A DNA stretch of 44,595 nucleotides from Nonomuraea corallina (GTDB taxonomy: Bacteria > Actinomycetota > Actinomycetes > Streptosporangiales > Streptosporangiaceae), in NCBI RefSeq assembly GCF_027620315.1, contig NZ_JAPNNL010000042.1, forward strand, positions 1 to 44,595, read 5' to 3'. How positions within the stretch are numbered: the first letter of the stretch is position 1; each line of letters opens with the position of its first letter. Positions 1 to 8,285 of this stretch are shown here, piece by piece. Made by a program: the position numbers and the translations under genes. The notes under the pieces were generated by a model, which searched no databases, was not told the origin of the DNA, and worked only from the letters and a program-made list of their open reading frames with translations.

Positions 1-552
1 TGGGTGGAGGAGATCGAGCCGCAGGCGGTGATCCTGCAATCCTGGGATCCGCTGGTGATCCCGGGCTGCTTGCAGACTCCCGATTACGCTCGCGCCCTCA
101 TCTCCTCGACCTGTCCCGCGGACCAGGTCGAGGAACGGGTGCTCGCCCGTACGCGACGAGTGCACCTGTTCGACAGGCCCGACGCTCCGATCTACCTGGC
201 GCTGGTCGATGAGAACGTCCTTCACCGGCCGATCGGCAGCGTGGCGATCCTGGCGGATCAGCTCGGCCACCTTCTGAAGTTGTCCCAGCACCCGCGCATC
301 ACCGTCCAGGTCGTGCCCGTGGCGGCCGGGTGCGTGGTCGGCCTGCTGAGTGCGTTCTCGCTGGCCCGATTGCGCGGTGGCGCCGAGATCGTCTCGGCGG
401 ACTCATGGCTGTCCGGGCAGGTCACGGGTGATTTTGAGGCGGTCGCGCAGCTCAAGGTGAGATATGAAACAATCCGAGCGGACGCATACTCACAATCAAT
501 GTCACAACGGGCGATTGAAGAGGCGGCGGCTAAATGGGCGAGCTCAATCTAG
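1..552 (+). CDS. DUF5753-domain regulator, C-terminal part (5' end outside window)
   Basis: The reading frame is open from base 1, so the true start lies upstream; the GTG at position 4 is unlikely to be the real start. The 182 visible residues match the DUF5753 domain found C-terminal to an Xre-type helix-turn-helix in actinomycete regulators. Typical features are an early LIPGLLQT-like segment (here VIPGCLQTPDYARAL), an RxxR stretch, a VDENVLHR segment and a VQVVPV strand. The HTH domain should be just outside the window. The gene overlaps the start of a DUF397 gene by 19 bases, the usual arrangement for this pair, which often acts as a developmental or toxin-antitoxin-like regulatory couple. 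Function is inferred from family and pairing only. Confidence 0.88.
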   Translation, partial: WVEEIEPQAVILQSWDPLVIPGCLQTPDYARALISSTCPADQVEERVLARTRRVHLFDRPDAPIYLALVDENVLHRPIGSVAILADQLGHLLKLSQHPRITVQVVPVAAGCVVGLLSAFSLARLRGGAEIVSADSWLSGQVTGDFEAVAQLKVRYETIRADAYSQSMSQRAIEEAAAKWASSI

Positions 553-743
553 AAGCGGCAGAGTGGCGCAAAGCCGCGGCAAGTGCCGACGTTGGACAGT
601 GCGTTGAGGTGGCGACCAACCTCCCCGGTGTCGTCGCCGTACGCGACAGCAAGAACCCCCACGGCCCGGCGCTGATCTTCACCCCCGGCGAGTGGAGGGC
701 GTTCGTAGGCGGCGTCAGGGACGGCGAGTTCGACCTGGCCTGA
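534..743 (+). CDS. DUF397 small protein
   Basis: A 69-residue protein with the DUF397 pattern: an N-terminal W-R-K/S segment (EWRKAAASAD), a central CVEVA strand, VAVRDSKNPHGPAL, then FTPGEWRAFVGGVRDGEFD. The length is normal for the family. The ATG lies inside the 3' end of the upstream DUF5753 gene, so translation is probably coupled. DUF397 proteins are typically encoded directly behind DUF5753 regulators and are thought to bind and modulate them. The biochemical role is not visible from sequence. Confidence 0.9.
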   Translation: MGELNLEAAEWRKAAASADVGQCVEVATNLPGVVAVRDSKNPHGPALIFTPGEWRAFVGGVRDGEFDLA

Positions 744-872
744 CCTCGGTCGGCTCCTGGAAGCTCGACCAGGCCCACGTCAACTCCAGTCCCGCGCCCC
801 AGGCGGGTCGCGTAGGCCCTGGTCGCGACTTCAAGGGGCCAGCGTCACGGGGCGCGATTCACGCCAGGATCA

Positions 873-1463
873 TCATTCCGCGTGGAGCCGCGCCAGGTGG
901 TAGTCGAGCAACGCCGCGACCCCCTCGGGTGTGTAGTGCCCGACCAGGGTGGTGTTCACGATGCCCTGCGCGAACGCGTACAGGATGCTCGCTTCCTTCT
1001 CCGCATCCAGGTGGGCGGCGAGCTGCCCGGCGGTCTGGGCGGCCCTGATCTGCTCGGCGAAGAGGGACAGCAGGGCCGGCACCCCGAGCCGCATCGCCGC
1101 CGCCTGGTCGTCGTCCACCACCGAACTCGCCTGGAATGCCAGCCCGATGCGGTTCAGGTAGCTGCGCTCCTCGTCCAGTGGCAGCAGCTCCAGCACGGTC
1201 GCCCGCAGCACGTCGAGCGGTGTGGACTGGCGCGCTGCCACGGCCGCCACCCGGTCCCCGATCCAGACCGCGATGCGCTCCAGTGCCAGCAAGAGCATCT
1301 GGTCCTTCGTGGTGACGTAGTACTGCACCGTCCCCATGGACATCCCGGCCTCGGCGGCGACCTCTCTCAGGCTGACGCGCTCCATGCCTTTGTCGTGGAT
1401 GACGCGGTGCACAGCTTCGGCGATGTGCCGCCGCCGGGCGTCGTGGTCGACGATTTTCGGCAT
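873..1463 (-). CDS. TetR-family transcriptional repressor
   Basis: A 196-residue protein starting MPKIVDHDARRRHIAEA. An upstream in-frame ATG at 1508 exists but would place translation inside the operator, so 1463 is preferred. Residues about 10-55 form the TetR helix-turn-helix (VSLREVAAEAGMSMGTVQYYVTTKD), followed by an all-helical ligand domain. It is transcribed divergently from a glycosyltransferase across a long palindrome at 1478-1520, the expected operator. The simplest reading is a repressor that controls itself and the glycosyltransferase, released by a small molecule, perhaps the glycosylation substrate such as a xenobiotic or macrolide. Ligand unknown. Confidence 0.9.
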   Translation of the reverse strand: MPKIVDHDARRRHIAEAVHRVIHDKGMERVSLREVAAEAGMSMGTVQYYVTTKDQMLLLALERIAVWIGDRVAAVAARQSTPLDVLRATVLELLPLDEERSYLNRIGLAFQASSVVDDDQAAAMRLGVPALLSLFAEQIRAAQTAGQLAAHLDAEKEASILYAFAQGIVNTTLVGHYTPEGVAALLDYHLARLHAE

Positions 1464-1477
1464 ACCCCGCCACTTTC

Positions 1478-1520
1478 TCATGCACTCGCATGATAAAGGT
1501 TTTATCATGCGAGTGCATGA
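1478..1520. promoter_or_regulatory. Nested palindromic TetR operator between divergent genes
   Basis: Bases 1478-1497 and 1501-1520 form a perfect 20-bp inverted repeat with a 3-bp centre (GGT). Each arm also contains a 16-bp partial palindrome, TCATGC-N4-GCATGA, at 1478-1493 and 1505-1520, centres 27 bp apart. A third symmetry, TGATAAA-GGT-TTTATCA, lies at the middle. This layout suggests two TetR dimers on one control region. It sits 14 bp from the tetR ATG and 24 bp from the glycosyltransferase ATG. Confidence 0.85.
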
Positions 1521-1544
1521 TAACCGAGGATGGCGGAGGTCCGG

Positions 1545-2741
1545 ATGCGGGTTGTGATCATCGGGGTCGGCACGTACGGGGACGTGGCGCCGTACACCGG
1601 GCTGGGTGCGCGGTTACGCGAGGCCGGGCACGAGGTGACCATCGCCGCGCACGAGCCGTACGCGAAGCTGGTGACCGAAGGTGGCCTGGAGCATCTGCCA
1701 CTTCCCGGAGACCCGCTCACCGCGCTGACCGGCAGCTTGTCCATCAGCGCCTTCAAGGAGTACGGCGAGCAACTCGTGGAGGGCCTGGCCGGAATCGCCG
1801 AGCGGGACGCGGACCTGCTCCTGCTCGGTGTGGCGGGCGCGCCGGGCCTTCACGTCGCCGAGGCGATGGGCGTGCCGAGTATGGGAGTGCACCTGCAGCC
1901 GATCGAGCCCACGGGGGACTTTCCGCCGGTCCTGAGCCTCTTCCAGCGGTCGCTCGGGCGATGGGGGAACCGCAGGGCGGCCCGGCTCGCGTTCGAGTCG
2001 CCCGTCGCGGGCCCGGTGCTCGTCGGGTTGAGTACGAAGATGCGGGCCGGGCTTGGGCTGCCCCCGACGACACCTCGTACCCTCTACCGGCGCCGGGAGA
2101 GCATGCGCTGGCCGGTCTTCCACGGGGTCAGCCCGCTGGTAGTGCCGCGCCCGGCCGACTGGCGGCCGGGACTGGAAATCACGGGTTACTGGTGGCCGCT
2201 CCGGCCGCGGGGCTGGCAGCCGGATCCGGTGCTGCGCGACTTCCTGGCATCAGGGCCCGCACCGGCCTTCGTCGGCTTCGGCAGCTTGGCGGGCGCGCGG
2301 GCCGAGGAGTACACGGAGCTAGCCGTGCGGGCGCTACGGCGGGCCGGGTTGCGCGGCGTGTTGCAGACCGGCCTGCGGGGGCGCATGTCGGATGACGTGC
2401 TGGGGGTCGGCGACGTGCCGCACGACTGGTTGTTTCCCCGGGTGACCGCCGTCGCCCACCACTGCGGCGGCGGCACCACCGGGGCCGGGGTGCGGGCGGG
2501 CGTGCCGGCCGTGGCCGTGCCGGTCATGAATGACCAGCCGTTCTGGGCGTCCAGGCTGATGGCGCTCGGAGTGGCTCCGGCCGCGATCCCGTTCCGCCGC
2601 CTGACGCCCGCACGACTGGCCGCCGCGCTCTCCGCAGCGGTCACCGACCCGGCCTACCGGCAGCGGGCCCAAGCCCTCTCGGCCCGGGTCTCGGCGGAGG
2701 ACGGCGCGGCGCCCGTCGTCGAGGCGGTGAACCGGCTCTGA
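1545..2741 (+). CDS. Family-1 (MGT-type) glycosyltransferase
   Basis: A 398-residue GT-B fold enzyme of the UDP-glucuronosyl/macrolide glycosyltransferase type. The N-terminus MRVVIIGVGTYGDVAPY is the acceptor-domain glycine loop. The C-terminal half contains the nucleotide-sugar motif region DVPHDWLFPRVTAVAHHCGGGTTG, with the conserved H-x-G-G-x-G-T and later D-Q (MNDQPFWA) residues. ATG 1545 is chosen because GGAGGT lies at 1535-1540; an in-frame ATG at 1530 lacks a comparable site. It is probably repressed by the divergent TetR protein. Such enzymes glucosylate sterols, macrolides, flavonoids or xenobiotics; the acceptor cannot be told from sequence. Confidence 0.9.
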   Translation: MRVVIIGVGTYGDVAPYTGLGARLREAGHEVTIAAHEPYAKLVTEGGLEHLPLPGDPLTALTGSLSISAFKEYGEQLVEGLAGIAERDADLLLLGVAGAPGLHVAEAMGVPSMGVHLQPIEPTGDFPPVLSLFQRSLGRWGNRRAARLAFESPVAGPVLVGLSTKMRAGLGLPPTTPRTLYRRRESMRWPVFHGVSPLVVPRPADWRPGLEITGYWWPLRPRGWQPDPVLRDFLASGPAPAFVGFGSLAGARAEEYTELAVRALRRAGLRGVLQTGLRGRMSDDVLGVGDVPHDWLFPRVTAVAHHCGGGTTGAGVRAGVPAVAVPVMNDQPFWASRLMALGVAPAAIPFRRLTPARLAAALSAAVTDPAYRQRAQALSARVSAEDGAAPVVEAVNRL

Positions 2742-2869
2742 GAATGACCGAGGGCCGCGCCCTTTCTGGCGCCGATGACGGCTCGGCTGACGTACGGCCA
2801 TGAAGGACGCCCAGAACACCCGCTCTGCGACCGATGGCCACCCGCTCACCCTGGGCTCTGGGTACGGCG

Positions 2870-3307
2870 TCACAGGCCGATGTTGGCCTTGTCGCCCATA
2901 TACGAGCCCGCCCCCGGCCACCCGCCCTGAGCCAGCTCCACGAACCGCGAGCCGAACCCGAGCCCCGGCAGCTCGACCAGCGGCACGAAATGCACGCCCC
3001 GGATCCGGTACGTGTCCACGCCCTCGGTGACGACCCCCAGGGTGCCGCCGACGCGGGTGACCTCGAACGTCATGTGGACGACGTGGAGGCCGCCGCCCGG
3101 AAAGTGGTCGCACACGTACAGCAGCCGGCCCACCTCCACATCCAGCCCGGTCTCCTCGCGCATCTCCCGTACCAGCGCGTCGGCCAGCGGCTCGCCCGCC
3201 TCGACCCGCCCGCCGGGCAGCGTCCAGGAACGGGCGTCGGTGTCTTGATCCAGCAGGAGGATCCGTTCGTCCTCGATGAGGATGCCGGTGACCCGTACGA
3301 CGATCAT
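2870..3307 (-). CDS. NUDIX hydrolase
   Basis: A 145-residue protein with a canonical Nudix box, G-x5-E-x7-R-E-U-x-E-E-x-G-U, visible as GGRVEAGEPLADALVREMRE followed by ETGLDV (about residues 36-61). It should hydrolyse a nucleoside diphosphate linked to another moiety, using Mg2+ bound by the REExxEE glutamates. Its ATG overlaps the stop of the MFS gene upstream (ATGA), so the two are translationally coupled. The substrate is not predictable. No gene lies between its stop and the convergent glycosyltransferase stop (2742-2869). Confidence 0.92.
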   Translation of the reverse strand: MIVVRVTGILIEDERILLLDQDTDARSWTLPGGRVEAGEPLADALVREMREETGLDVEVGRLLYVCDHFPGGGLHVVHMTFEVTRVGGTLGVVTEGVDTYRIRGVHFVPLVELPGLGFGSRFVELAQGGWPGAGSYMGDKANIGL

Positions 3308-4518
3308 CCGAGCACCCTGTCCGATGCCCGCCTGCCGACCAGCAGCAGCAACCCGACGGCGGCCAGAGTGCCGACGGCGATGGCCGGGACGAGCGCCCCG
3401 AAGCCCAGCCCGGCCGCCACCAGGCCGAACAGCGGCGGGCCGAGCAGCGATCCGAGGCTGCCCGCCTGGGCGACCACGCCGTTGCCGACGTCCGCGTGGT
3501 CGAGCCGCTCCAGCACCAGTGGCAGAGCGGCGAAGCCGAGGGCGCCCAGGAACCCGTTCTCGATGGAGACGATCGCCGCGCCCGCCAGCGCGGCTGACGC
3601 CGAGCCGTGGTCGCCGAACAGGAGCCAGGCGGCCGGGAGGGTGAGCAACCCGGTCAGGGCCAGGACGCCGACCGGGATGCCCCGGCGGAGCAGCACTCCC
3701 ACGGCCAGCCCGCCGAGTGCGCTGAGCACGGAGATCAGCGAGGTGAGGGCGCCCGCGGCGGCGACCGAGTAGCCCTGCTGCTCGATGAGGAGCGTGGGCA
3801 GGAGGACGATCACCGGGAGGGTCACCAGGATGGCCAGGCAGAAGGCCGCGGCGAGCACCAGCGGCCACCACAGCGCTCCGGCCCGGGGGCGCGGGCCGGC
3901 CGTCTGCCGTCCGGGGCCTCGCGGCAGGCGCGCCCAGAGGACCAGCGCCATCACCAGCGTCAGCCCGGCGACCAGCGCGATCCAGCCGCGCCAGCCCAGA
4001 GCGGAAGCCAGCGCGCCGCCCGCGAGCGTGCTCGCCCCGAGTCCTATCGGGACGAACGTGGCCCAGATCGACAGGGCGGTGCCCCGGTCGCGTCCGGTGG
4101 CCAGGCGGACGACCAGCGCCGGACAGGTGATGATGATCAGGAGATACCCGATGCCCTCGGCGAACCGGGCGGTCAGCAGCCAGCCGAAGTCAGGCGCGGC
4201 CACGCTCGCCGCGCTCGCCGCCGCCGTCAGGGCGAGGCCCGCGACCAGTGACCGCTCCGCGCCGACGCGGCGTACCAGGTAGCCGGCGGGCAGACCGGCG
4301 GCGGCGCCGACGCCGACGACGGCCGAGATCTCCCAGCCCAGCTGCGACAGCGACAGCCCCAGCTCGCCCGCCACCTCCGGCCCGACCGGGGAGAACTTGC
4401 CGAAGCTCATCGCCGCGACGACCCCGCCGAGGTAGATGACGGCGATCGTCAGCCACGGGGTGCGCCGTGCGGACTCCCCGACCGGCTCCGACGTGTCCGG
4501 CATCGAGGGAGAGTCCAT
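3304..4518 (-). CDS. MFS transporter (CynX/NimT-like)
   Basis: A 404-residue protein with about 12 hydrophobic segments and the MFS pattern of a short basic loop after helix 2 (GYLVRRVGAERSL). The first helix, WLTIAVIYLGGVVAAMSFGK, and the overall length resemble cyanate/2-nitroimidazole-type MFS permeases. The start at 4518 is supported by AAGGAG followed by CCCG before ATG; the longer frame upstream lacks such a site. It is the first gene of a two-gene operon with a NUDIX hydrolase. The substrate is unknown; efflux of a small organic molecule is a guess from the family. Confidence 0.87.
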   Translation of the reverse strand: MDSPSMPDTSEPVGESARRTPWLTIAVIYLGGVVAAMSFGKFSPVGPEVAGELGLSLSQLGWEISAVVGVGAAAGLPAGYLVRRVGAERSLVAGLALTAAASAASVAAPDFGWLLTARFAEGIGYLLIIITCPALVVRLATGRDRGTALSIWATFVPIGLGASTLAGGALASALGWRGWIALVAGLTLVMALVLWARLPRGPGRQTAGPRPRAGALWWPLVLAAAFCLAILVTLPVIVLLPTLLIEQQGYSVAAAGALTSLISVLSALGGLAVGVLLRRGIPVGVLALTGLLTLPAAWLLFGDHGSASAALAGAAIVSIENGFLGALGFAALPLVLERLDHADVGNGVVAQAGSLGSLLGPPLFGLVAAGLGFGALVPAIAVGTLAAVGLLLLVGRRASDRVLG

Positions 4519-4684
4519 CGGGCTCCTTCGCGTCGTCGCGGGCACGTCTCCACGTCGATCATGGCTGTGTCGGTTGTCCGGTTCAACCCGTTTGCCGGCA
4601 GAGGTGATGATCTGGCGGAGCGGCCGGGGTGAACATCGTCGGTTCATTACCGGTACGCGGTGATGCTCCGGGTACGTGCGTGGC

Positions 4685-5587
4685 ATGAAAGCCATCAACG
4701 TGTGTTTCGGCATAGATGTGGACGCCGTGGCCGGCTGGATCGGCTCGTACGGCGGGCAGGACTCGCCGAACGACATCCAGCGGGGCGTCTTCGCCGCCGA
4801 GGTGGGGACGCCGCGGCTGCTGCGGTTGTTCGCCCGGGAAGGCATCAGGACGAGCTGGTTCGTACCGGGGCATTCGCTGGAGTCGTTCCCCGACCAGATG
4901 GGGAAGATCGTCGAGGCGGGGCATGACGTCGGCGCGCACGGCTACATGCACGAGAACCCGGTCGCGATGTCCGCCCAGCAGGAGGAGGACGTGCTCGCGC
5001 GCAGCGTCGAGGCCCTCGACAAGCTGCTCGGCGTCAAGCCGAGCGGGTACGTCGCGCCGTGGTGGGAGATGTCGGAGCGCACCATCGACCTGCTGCTCAA
5101 GTACGGGTTCAGCTACGACCATTCGCAGTCGTACCGGGACTTCCAGCCCTTCTACGCCCGCCGCGGCGAGAAGTGGACGCGCATCGACTACGACCAGGAC
5201 GCCTCGTCCTGGATGAAGCCGCTGGTCCACGGCGAGGAGGTGGATCTGGTCGAGTTCTCCGCGAACTGGTATCTCGACGACCTGCCGCCGATGATGTTCA
5301 TCAAGAAGTCGCCGAACAGCCACGGCTTCGTCAATCCGCGCGATCTCGAGGTGCAGTGGCGCGACCAGTTCGACTGGGTCTACCGCGAGCTCGACTACGC
5401 GGTCTACCCCATCACGCTGCACCCCGACGTGAGCGGTCGGCCGCAGGTGCTGCTCATGCTGGAACGGCTGATCCAGCACATGCGCGGGCACAAGGGGGTG
5501 CGGTTCATGTCGTTCGCCGAGGCGGAGAAGGACTTCCGGGCCCGGTACCCGTTCGAGGGGAAGGCGCGTCCGTTCGACGTCCATTGA
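4685..5587 (+). CDS. PgdA-like polysaccharide deacetylase (NodB fold)
   Basis: A 300-residue protein beginning [18 protein letters not shown] and closely resembling the Helicobacter PgdA/allantoinase-like branch of carbohydrate esterase family 4. Visible NodB motifs are the D-x-D pair (D11, D13), the zinc-binding H85-x3-H89 in AHGYMHE, the SGYVAPWWE segment and a late LHPDVSGRP histidine motif. There is no signal peptide, so it is probably cytosolic. Enzymes of this branch hydrolyse C-N bonds of small amides, ureides or amino sugars. ATG 4685 matches the family N-terminus; a GTG at 4676 is the alternative. It is divergent from the MFS-NUDIX operon across 166 bp and ends at a strong hairpin. 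Confidence 0.87.
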   Translation: MKAINVCFGIDVDAVAGWIGSYGGQDSPNDIQRGVFAAEVGTPRLLRLFAREGIRTSWFVPGHSLESFPDQMGKIVEAGHDVGAHGYMHENPVAMSAQQEEDVLARSVEALDKLLGVKPSGYVAPWWEMSERTIDLLLKYGFSYDHSQSYRDFQPFYARRGEKWTRIDYDQDASSWMKPLVHGEEVDLVEFSANWYLDDLPPMMFIKKSPNSHGFVNPRDLEVQWRDQFDWVYRELDYAVYPITLHPDVSGRPQVLLMLERLIQHMRGHKGVRFMSFAEAEKDFRARYPFEGKARPFDVH

Positions 5588-5601
5588 GCCAGGGGGGCTG
5601 T

Positions 5602-5635
5602 GCCGGGCGCCCCGTGGGTGAGCGGGGCGCCCGGC
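5602..5635. terminator. Bidirectional hairpin terminator
   Basis: A perfect 13-bp GC-rich inverted repeat (5602-5614 with 5623-5635) and an 8-base loop. It lies between the convergent deacetylase (stop 5587) and DUF5666 gene (stop 5641), so it can serve both strands. Confidence 0.8.
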
Positions 5636-5640
5636 GGTGG

Positions 5641-6330
5641 TCAGGACGTCGGCGCGGGGGTCGCCGGCGCCTGGTCGCGGCCGTCGTCGTGACCGTGATT
5701 GTGGTCGTGGCCGTGGGGGCCGCGCTTCTCGCCCTTCTCGGGCTTGTCGTGCGGGCCGTGGGGGCCGCGCTCGGCGAACTCCGTGAGGTCGCGGATCGCG
5801 ACGGCGGTGGCCGTGCCACCTTCCACCGTGGCCCTGACGCCGACCTTCTGGCCGGTCTTCAGCGCGTCGATCTTCGCGTCGCGGTTGATCCTGGTGTCGG
5901 CGTTGACCGCGTACTCCCGGGTGTAGCCGTCCTCGCTCTTGACCGTGACCGAGTCCTGGCCGACGGCCGTGACCTCGCCGTACTGGGTGGCGAGGGTCAG
6001 GTAGGCGCCGTCCTCGCCGGGCACCACGAACTCGCCGTGGAGGCCGAAGCCCATGAGCGGGCCGCCCCAGCCGCGGCGGTCCTTGCGGTCGGACTCGCCT
6101 TCGGACCGGTCCTCGGAGGGCGTGTCCGTCGGGGTCGCGCTGGTGGTGGCGGTGGGGGTGGGGGTGGCGGACGGCGGCGTCGAGAGCACGGCCGCGGTGG
6201 CGACGCCGCCGCCGGTGACGACGACGAGGCCGGTGGCGGCGGCGAGCAGCAGGGATCGGGGGAAGCGGCGCCGGGGCGACTCCTTCTTCGCACTCTGAGC
6301 GGCGTCGAATCCGTCTGGTCCAGTGGTCAT
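5641..6330 (-). CDS. Membrane-anchored/secreted DUF5666-type protein with His-rich tail
   Basis: A 229-residue protein. The cytoplasmic N-terminus has a basic PRRRFPRS stretch before one hydrophobic segment (LLLAAATGLVVVTGGGVATAA, about residues 25-45), acting as anchor or signal. A Ser/Thr/Pro linker follows, then a small beta-rich domain (EVTAVGQDSVTVKSEDGYT, VGVRATVEGGTATAVAIRDL) like DUF5666/OB-type domains. The C-terminus is strongly charged with many histidines (GPHGPHDKPEKGE, GPHGHDHNHGHDDG), suggesting divalent metal binding. ATG 6330 has AGGAACAAGG just upstream. Role unknown; an extracytoplasmic metal-binding or envelope function is inference. Confidence 0.78.
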   Translation of the reverse strand: MTTGPDGFDAAQSAKKESPRRRFPRSLLLAAATGLVVVTGGGVATAAVLSTPPSATPTPTATTSATPTDTPSEDRSEGESDRKDRRGWGGPLMGFGLHGEFVVPGEDGAYLTLATQYGEVTAVGQDSVTVKSEDGYTREYAVNADTRINRDAKIDALKTGQKVGVRATVEGGTATAVAIRDLTEFAERGPHGPHDKPEKGEKRGPHGHDHNHGHDDGRDQAPATPAPTS

Positions 6331-6435
6331 CCTTGTTCCTCCCCGAAGGTGTGTACTACCACAAGGATGCATATGGCTACTTAAAGCTGCGATAAGCGTG
6401 TTTGTGCAGGTCAAGCAGGGTGAATCGCAGACGCC

Positions 6436-7734
6436 TCAGTGGGATCGGGCGTAACGGAGGATCGCCGCGCCCGCGAAATAGGCCGCCAGGGCCGGGACCG
6501 GCAGGCCGGTGAGACCGTGGTCGCCGGGGCCGCCCACGGCGGCGGCGAGCAGGCCCGCCACCACGCCCGCCATCCCGGCGCAGGCCGCCACGACCGGCGA
6601 GCGACGCGGATCGGGCCGCGGGCCGGCGCGCTGCTCCACGGGCCCGAACACCGCCACCAGGACCGCCAGGAACAGGGCCAGCACGAGCAGCCACGGCACC
6701 CGCCACGCCAGCCAGGCCGGCGAGCCCGGCGGCGGCTCCGGCAGCACGCCTGTCGGATACAGCGCCAGCACGCCGAACAGCGCGGCCGTCATGTGCCACA
6801 GGAACGCCGTCATGATGACGGAGTTGACGGCCACCACGACCGTCCAAGGACGAGAGCGCCGCAGCCAGCGGTTGGCCGGCTCGCGCACCCACAGGGCCAG
6901 CCCGGTCTGGGCGGCGGCCAGCGCCAGCAGGGCCAGGGTGGGCGGGGAGGTGTTCTGCATCTCCTCGCCCGCCGCCGCCACCATGCTGATCGGATAGGGC
7001 CCGGCCACCGTCAGCGCCACCAGGGCGGCGAACCCGCCCAGGGCCAGCGCCGGACCCGTGCCCCGCCGGGCCGTCAGCCGCCCGTCCTGCCAGGAGAACC
7101 CGAGCTGGTAGACGGCCAGCCAGGCCAGCAGGAAGCTCGCGTACCCGGCCCGGCTGACCCCGGTGGACAGGCGGGCCGCGTCGCCCACGCCGACGAGCAC
7201 GGTCAGCAGGATGGGCACGTACAGCCCGTACCTGCGGTGCAGGCCGTACATGAACGGGGTGAGCGACACCACCGCCAGGTACGCGACGAGGAACCAGAGC
7301 GGGATCGCCGCCAGCCACACGGCGGTGCCGATCAGCCCGGGATCGACCCCCGCCGCCCGCGCCGTGACGGCTCCCGCGGCGAGCACGGCGAGCAGGCAGG
7401 TGGTCGGGCGGACGAGCCGGTCCGTACGGCCCAGCACCCAGGTCACGGCGGTGCCGCCACGGCTCCTGTGGGAGGTGAACGAGGCCGCCCCGGCGAACCC
7501 GCCGACCAGGAAGAAGATCGGCATCACCTGGAACAGCCAGGTCAGCCACCGCGTCCACGGCGCCACGTCCAGGACGCTGCCGCCCTCGAAACCGCCGTCG
7601 TACGTCACGTACACGGAGAGCCAGTGGCCCGTGATCACGGTGACGATGGCGGCCGCACGCAGCAGATCGGCCTGGCGGTCCCGGTGCGCCGGGGTCTCCT
7701 CGGCCAGCTTGCTGATCCGCCGCAGCGCTCGCAT
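6436..7734 (-). CDS. Membrane acyltransferase (acyltransferase-3 family)
   Basis: A 432-residue polytopic membrane protein with about 10 hydrophobic segments. The N-terminus HRDRQADLLRAAAIVTVITGHW fits the acyltransferase-3/OafA signature, with an early conserved Arg region and a His at the end of helix 1. A second signature region is MPIFFLVGGFAGAASF. Such enzymes transfer acyl groups, usually acetyl, to cell-surface sugars or exported molecules. The final helices, AACAGMAGVVAGLLAAAVGG and LAAYFAGAAILRYARSH, complete the domain. It shares orientation with the cupin gene upstream (103-bp gap), but co-transcription is uncertain. Target molecule unknown. Confidence 0.85.
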   Translation of the reverse strand: MRALRRISKLAEETPAHRDRQADLLRAAAIVTVITGHWLSVYVTYDGGFEGGSVLDVAPWTRWLTWLFQVMPIFFLVGGFAGAASFTSHRSRGGTAVTWVLGRTDRLVRPTTCLLAVLAAGAVTARAAGVDPGLIGTAVWLAAIPLWFLVAYLAVVSLTPFMYGLHRRYGLYVPILLTVLVGVGDAARLSTGVSRAGYASFLLAWLAVYQLGFSWQDGRLTARRGTGPALALGGFAALVALTVAGPYPISMVAAAGEEMQNTSPPTLALLALAAAQTGLALWVREPANRWLRRSRPWTVVVAVNSVIMTAFLWHMTAALFGVLALYPTGVLPEPPPGSPAWLAWRVPWLLVLALFLAVLVAVFGPVEQRAGPRPDPRRSPVVAACAGMAGVVAGLLAAAVGGPGDHGLTGLPVPALAAYFAGAAILRYARSH

Positions 7735-7836
7735 GGCCGACGACCTACCCCGTGAGCTGCGCTGTCACGCCGGCGGCCGGTGGCGAGGGACTTCTCGCGG
7801 GCGGTGCGCGGGGTGAGGCCGCTCGTGGGACGCCCG

Positions 7837-8232
7837 TCAGGAGCCGAGCGCGTGCCCCGTCGTCGCGTCGACGTGGTCGGGGATCTCGTCATGGCGGTCG
7901 CCGACCGAGGGCGTCCCCGTGGGCTCGAACATGAGGATCGCGGCGCCGGTGGGAGCGGCCGGCTTGTGTTCCGTGCCGCGGGGGACGGTGAACGCCGCGC
8001 CCTCGGGGAGCAGGACCGTGCGCTCCCCGCCGGGCTCGCGCAGGGAGATGCGCAGCTCACCGTCGAGCACCAGGAAGAACTCGTCGGTGTCGTCGTGGAC
8101 GTGCCAGATGTGCTCGCCCTCGACCTTGGCGAGGCGTACGTCGTAGTCGTTGACGCGCGTGACGACGCGAGGGCTCCACAGGGCGTCGAAGGAGGCCAGG
8201 GCGTCGCCGAGGGCGATGGGTTCCGTGCTCAT
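7837..8232 (-). CDS. Cupin-domain protein
   Basis: A 131-residue single-domain cupin. The first motif is visible as HIWHVHDDTDEFFLVLDGEL (His, His, Glu metal ligands) and the second as PEGAAFTVPRGTEHKPAA (Pro, Gly, His). ATG 8232 is favoured over 8241 because AGGA lies at a suitable spacing. It is divergent from a GlxA-type regulator only 53 bp away, with a palindrome between them, so the regulator probably controls it. Small cupins of this type may be isomerases, dioxygenases or sugar-binding sensors; the substrate cannot be deduced. Confidence 0.87.
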   Translation of the reverse strand: MSTEPIALGDALASFDALWSPRVVTRVNDYDVRLAKVEGEHIWHVHDDTDEFFLVLDGELRISLREPGGERTVLLPEGAAFTVPRGTEHKPAAPTGAAILMFEPTGTPSVGDRHDEIPDHVDATTGHALGS

Positions 8233-8269
8233 GCCGCACATCCTGGCCCGTCCGGCACCCCCGGCGTGA

Positions 8270-8285
8270 GTGCTAGGAATAGCAC
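8270..8285. promoter_or_regulatory. Palindrome abutting the glxA-type start (candidate operator)
   Basis: GTGCTA-GGAA-TAGCAC is a perfect 6-bp inverted repeat ending immediately before the ATG of the regulator at 8286. Its position suggests an autoregulatory operator serving both divergent genes. Confidence 0.5.
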
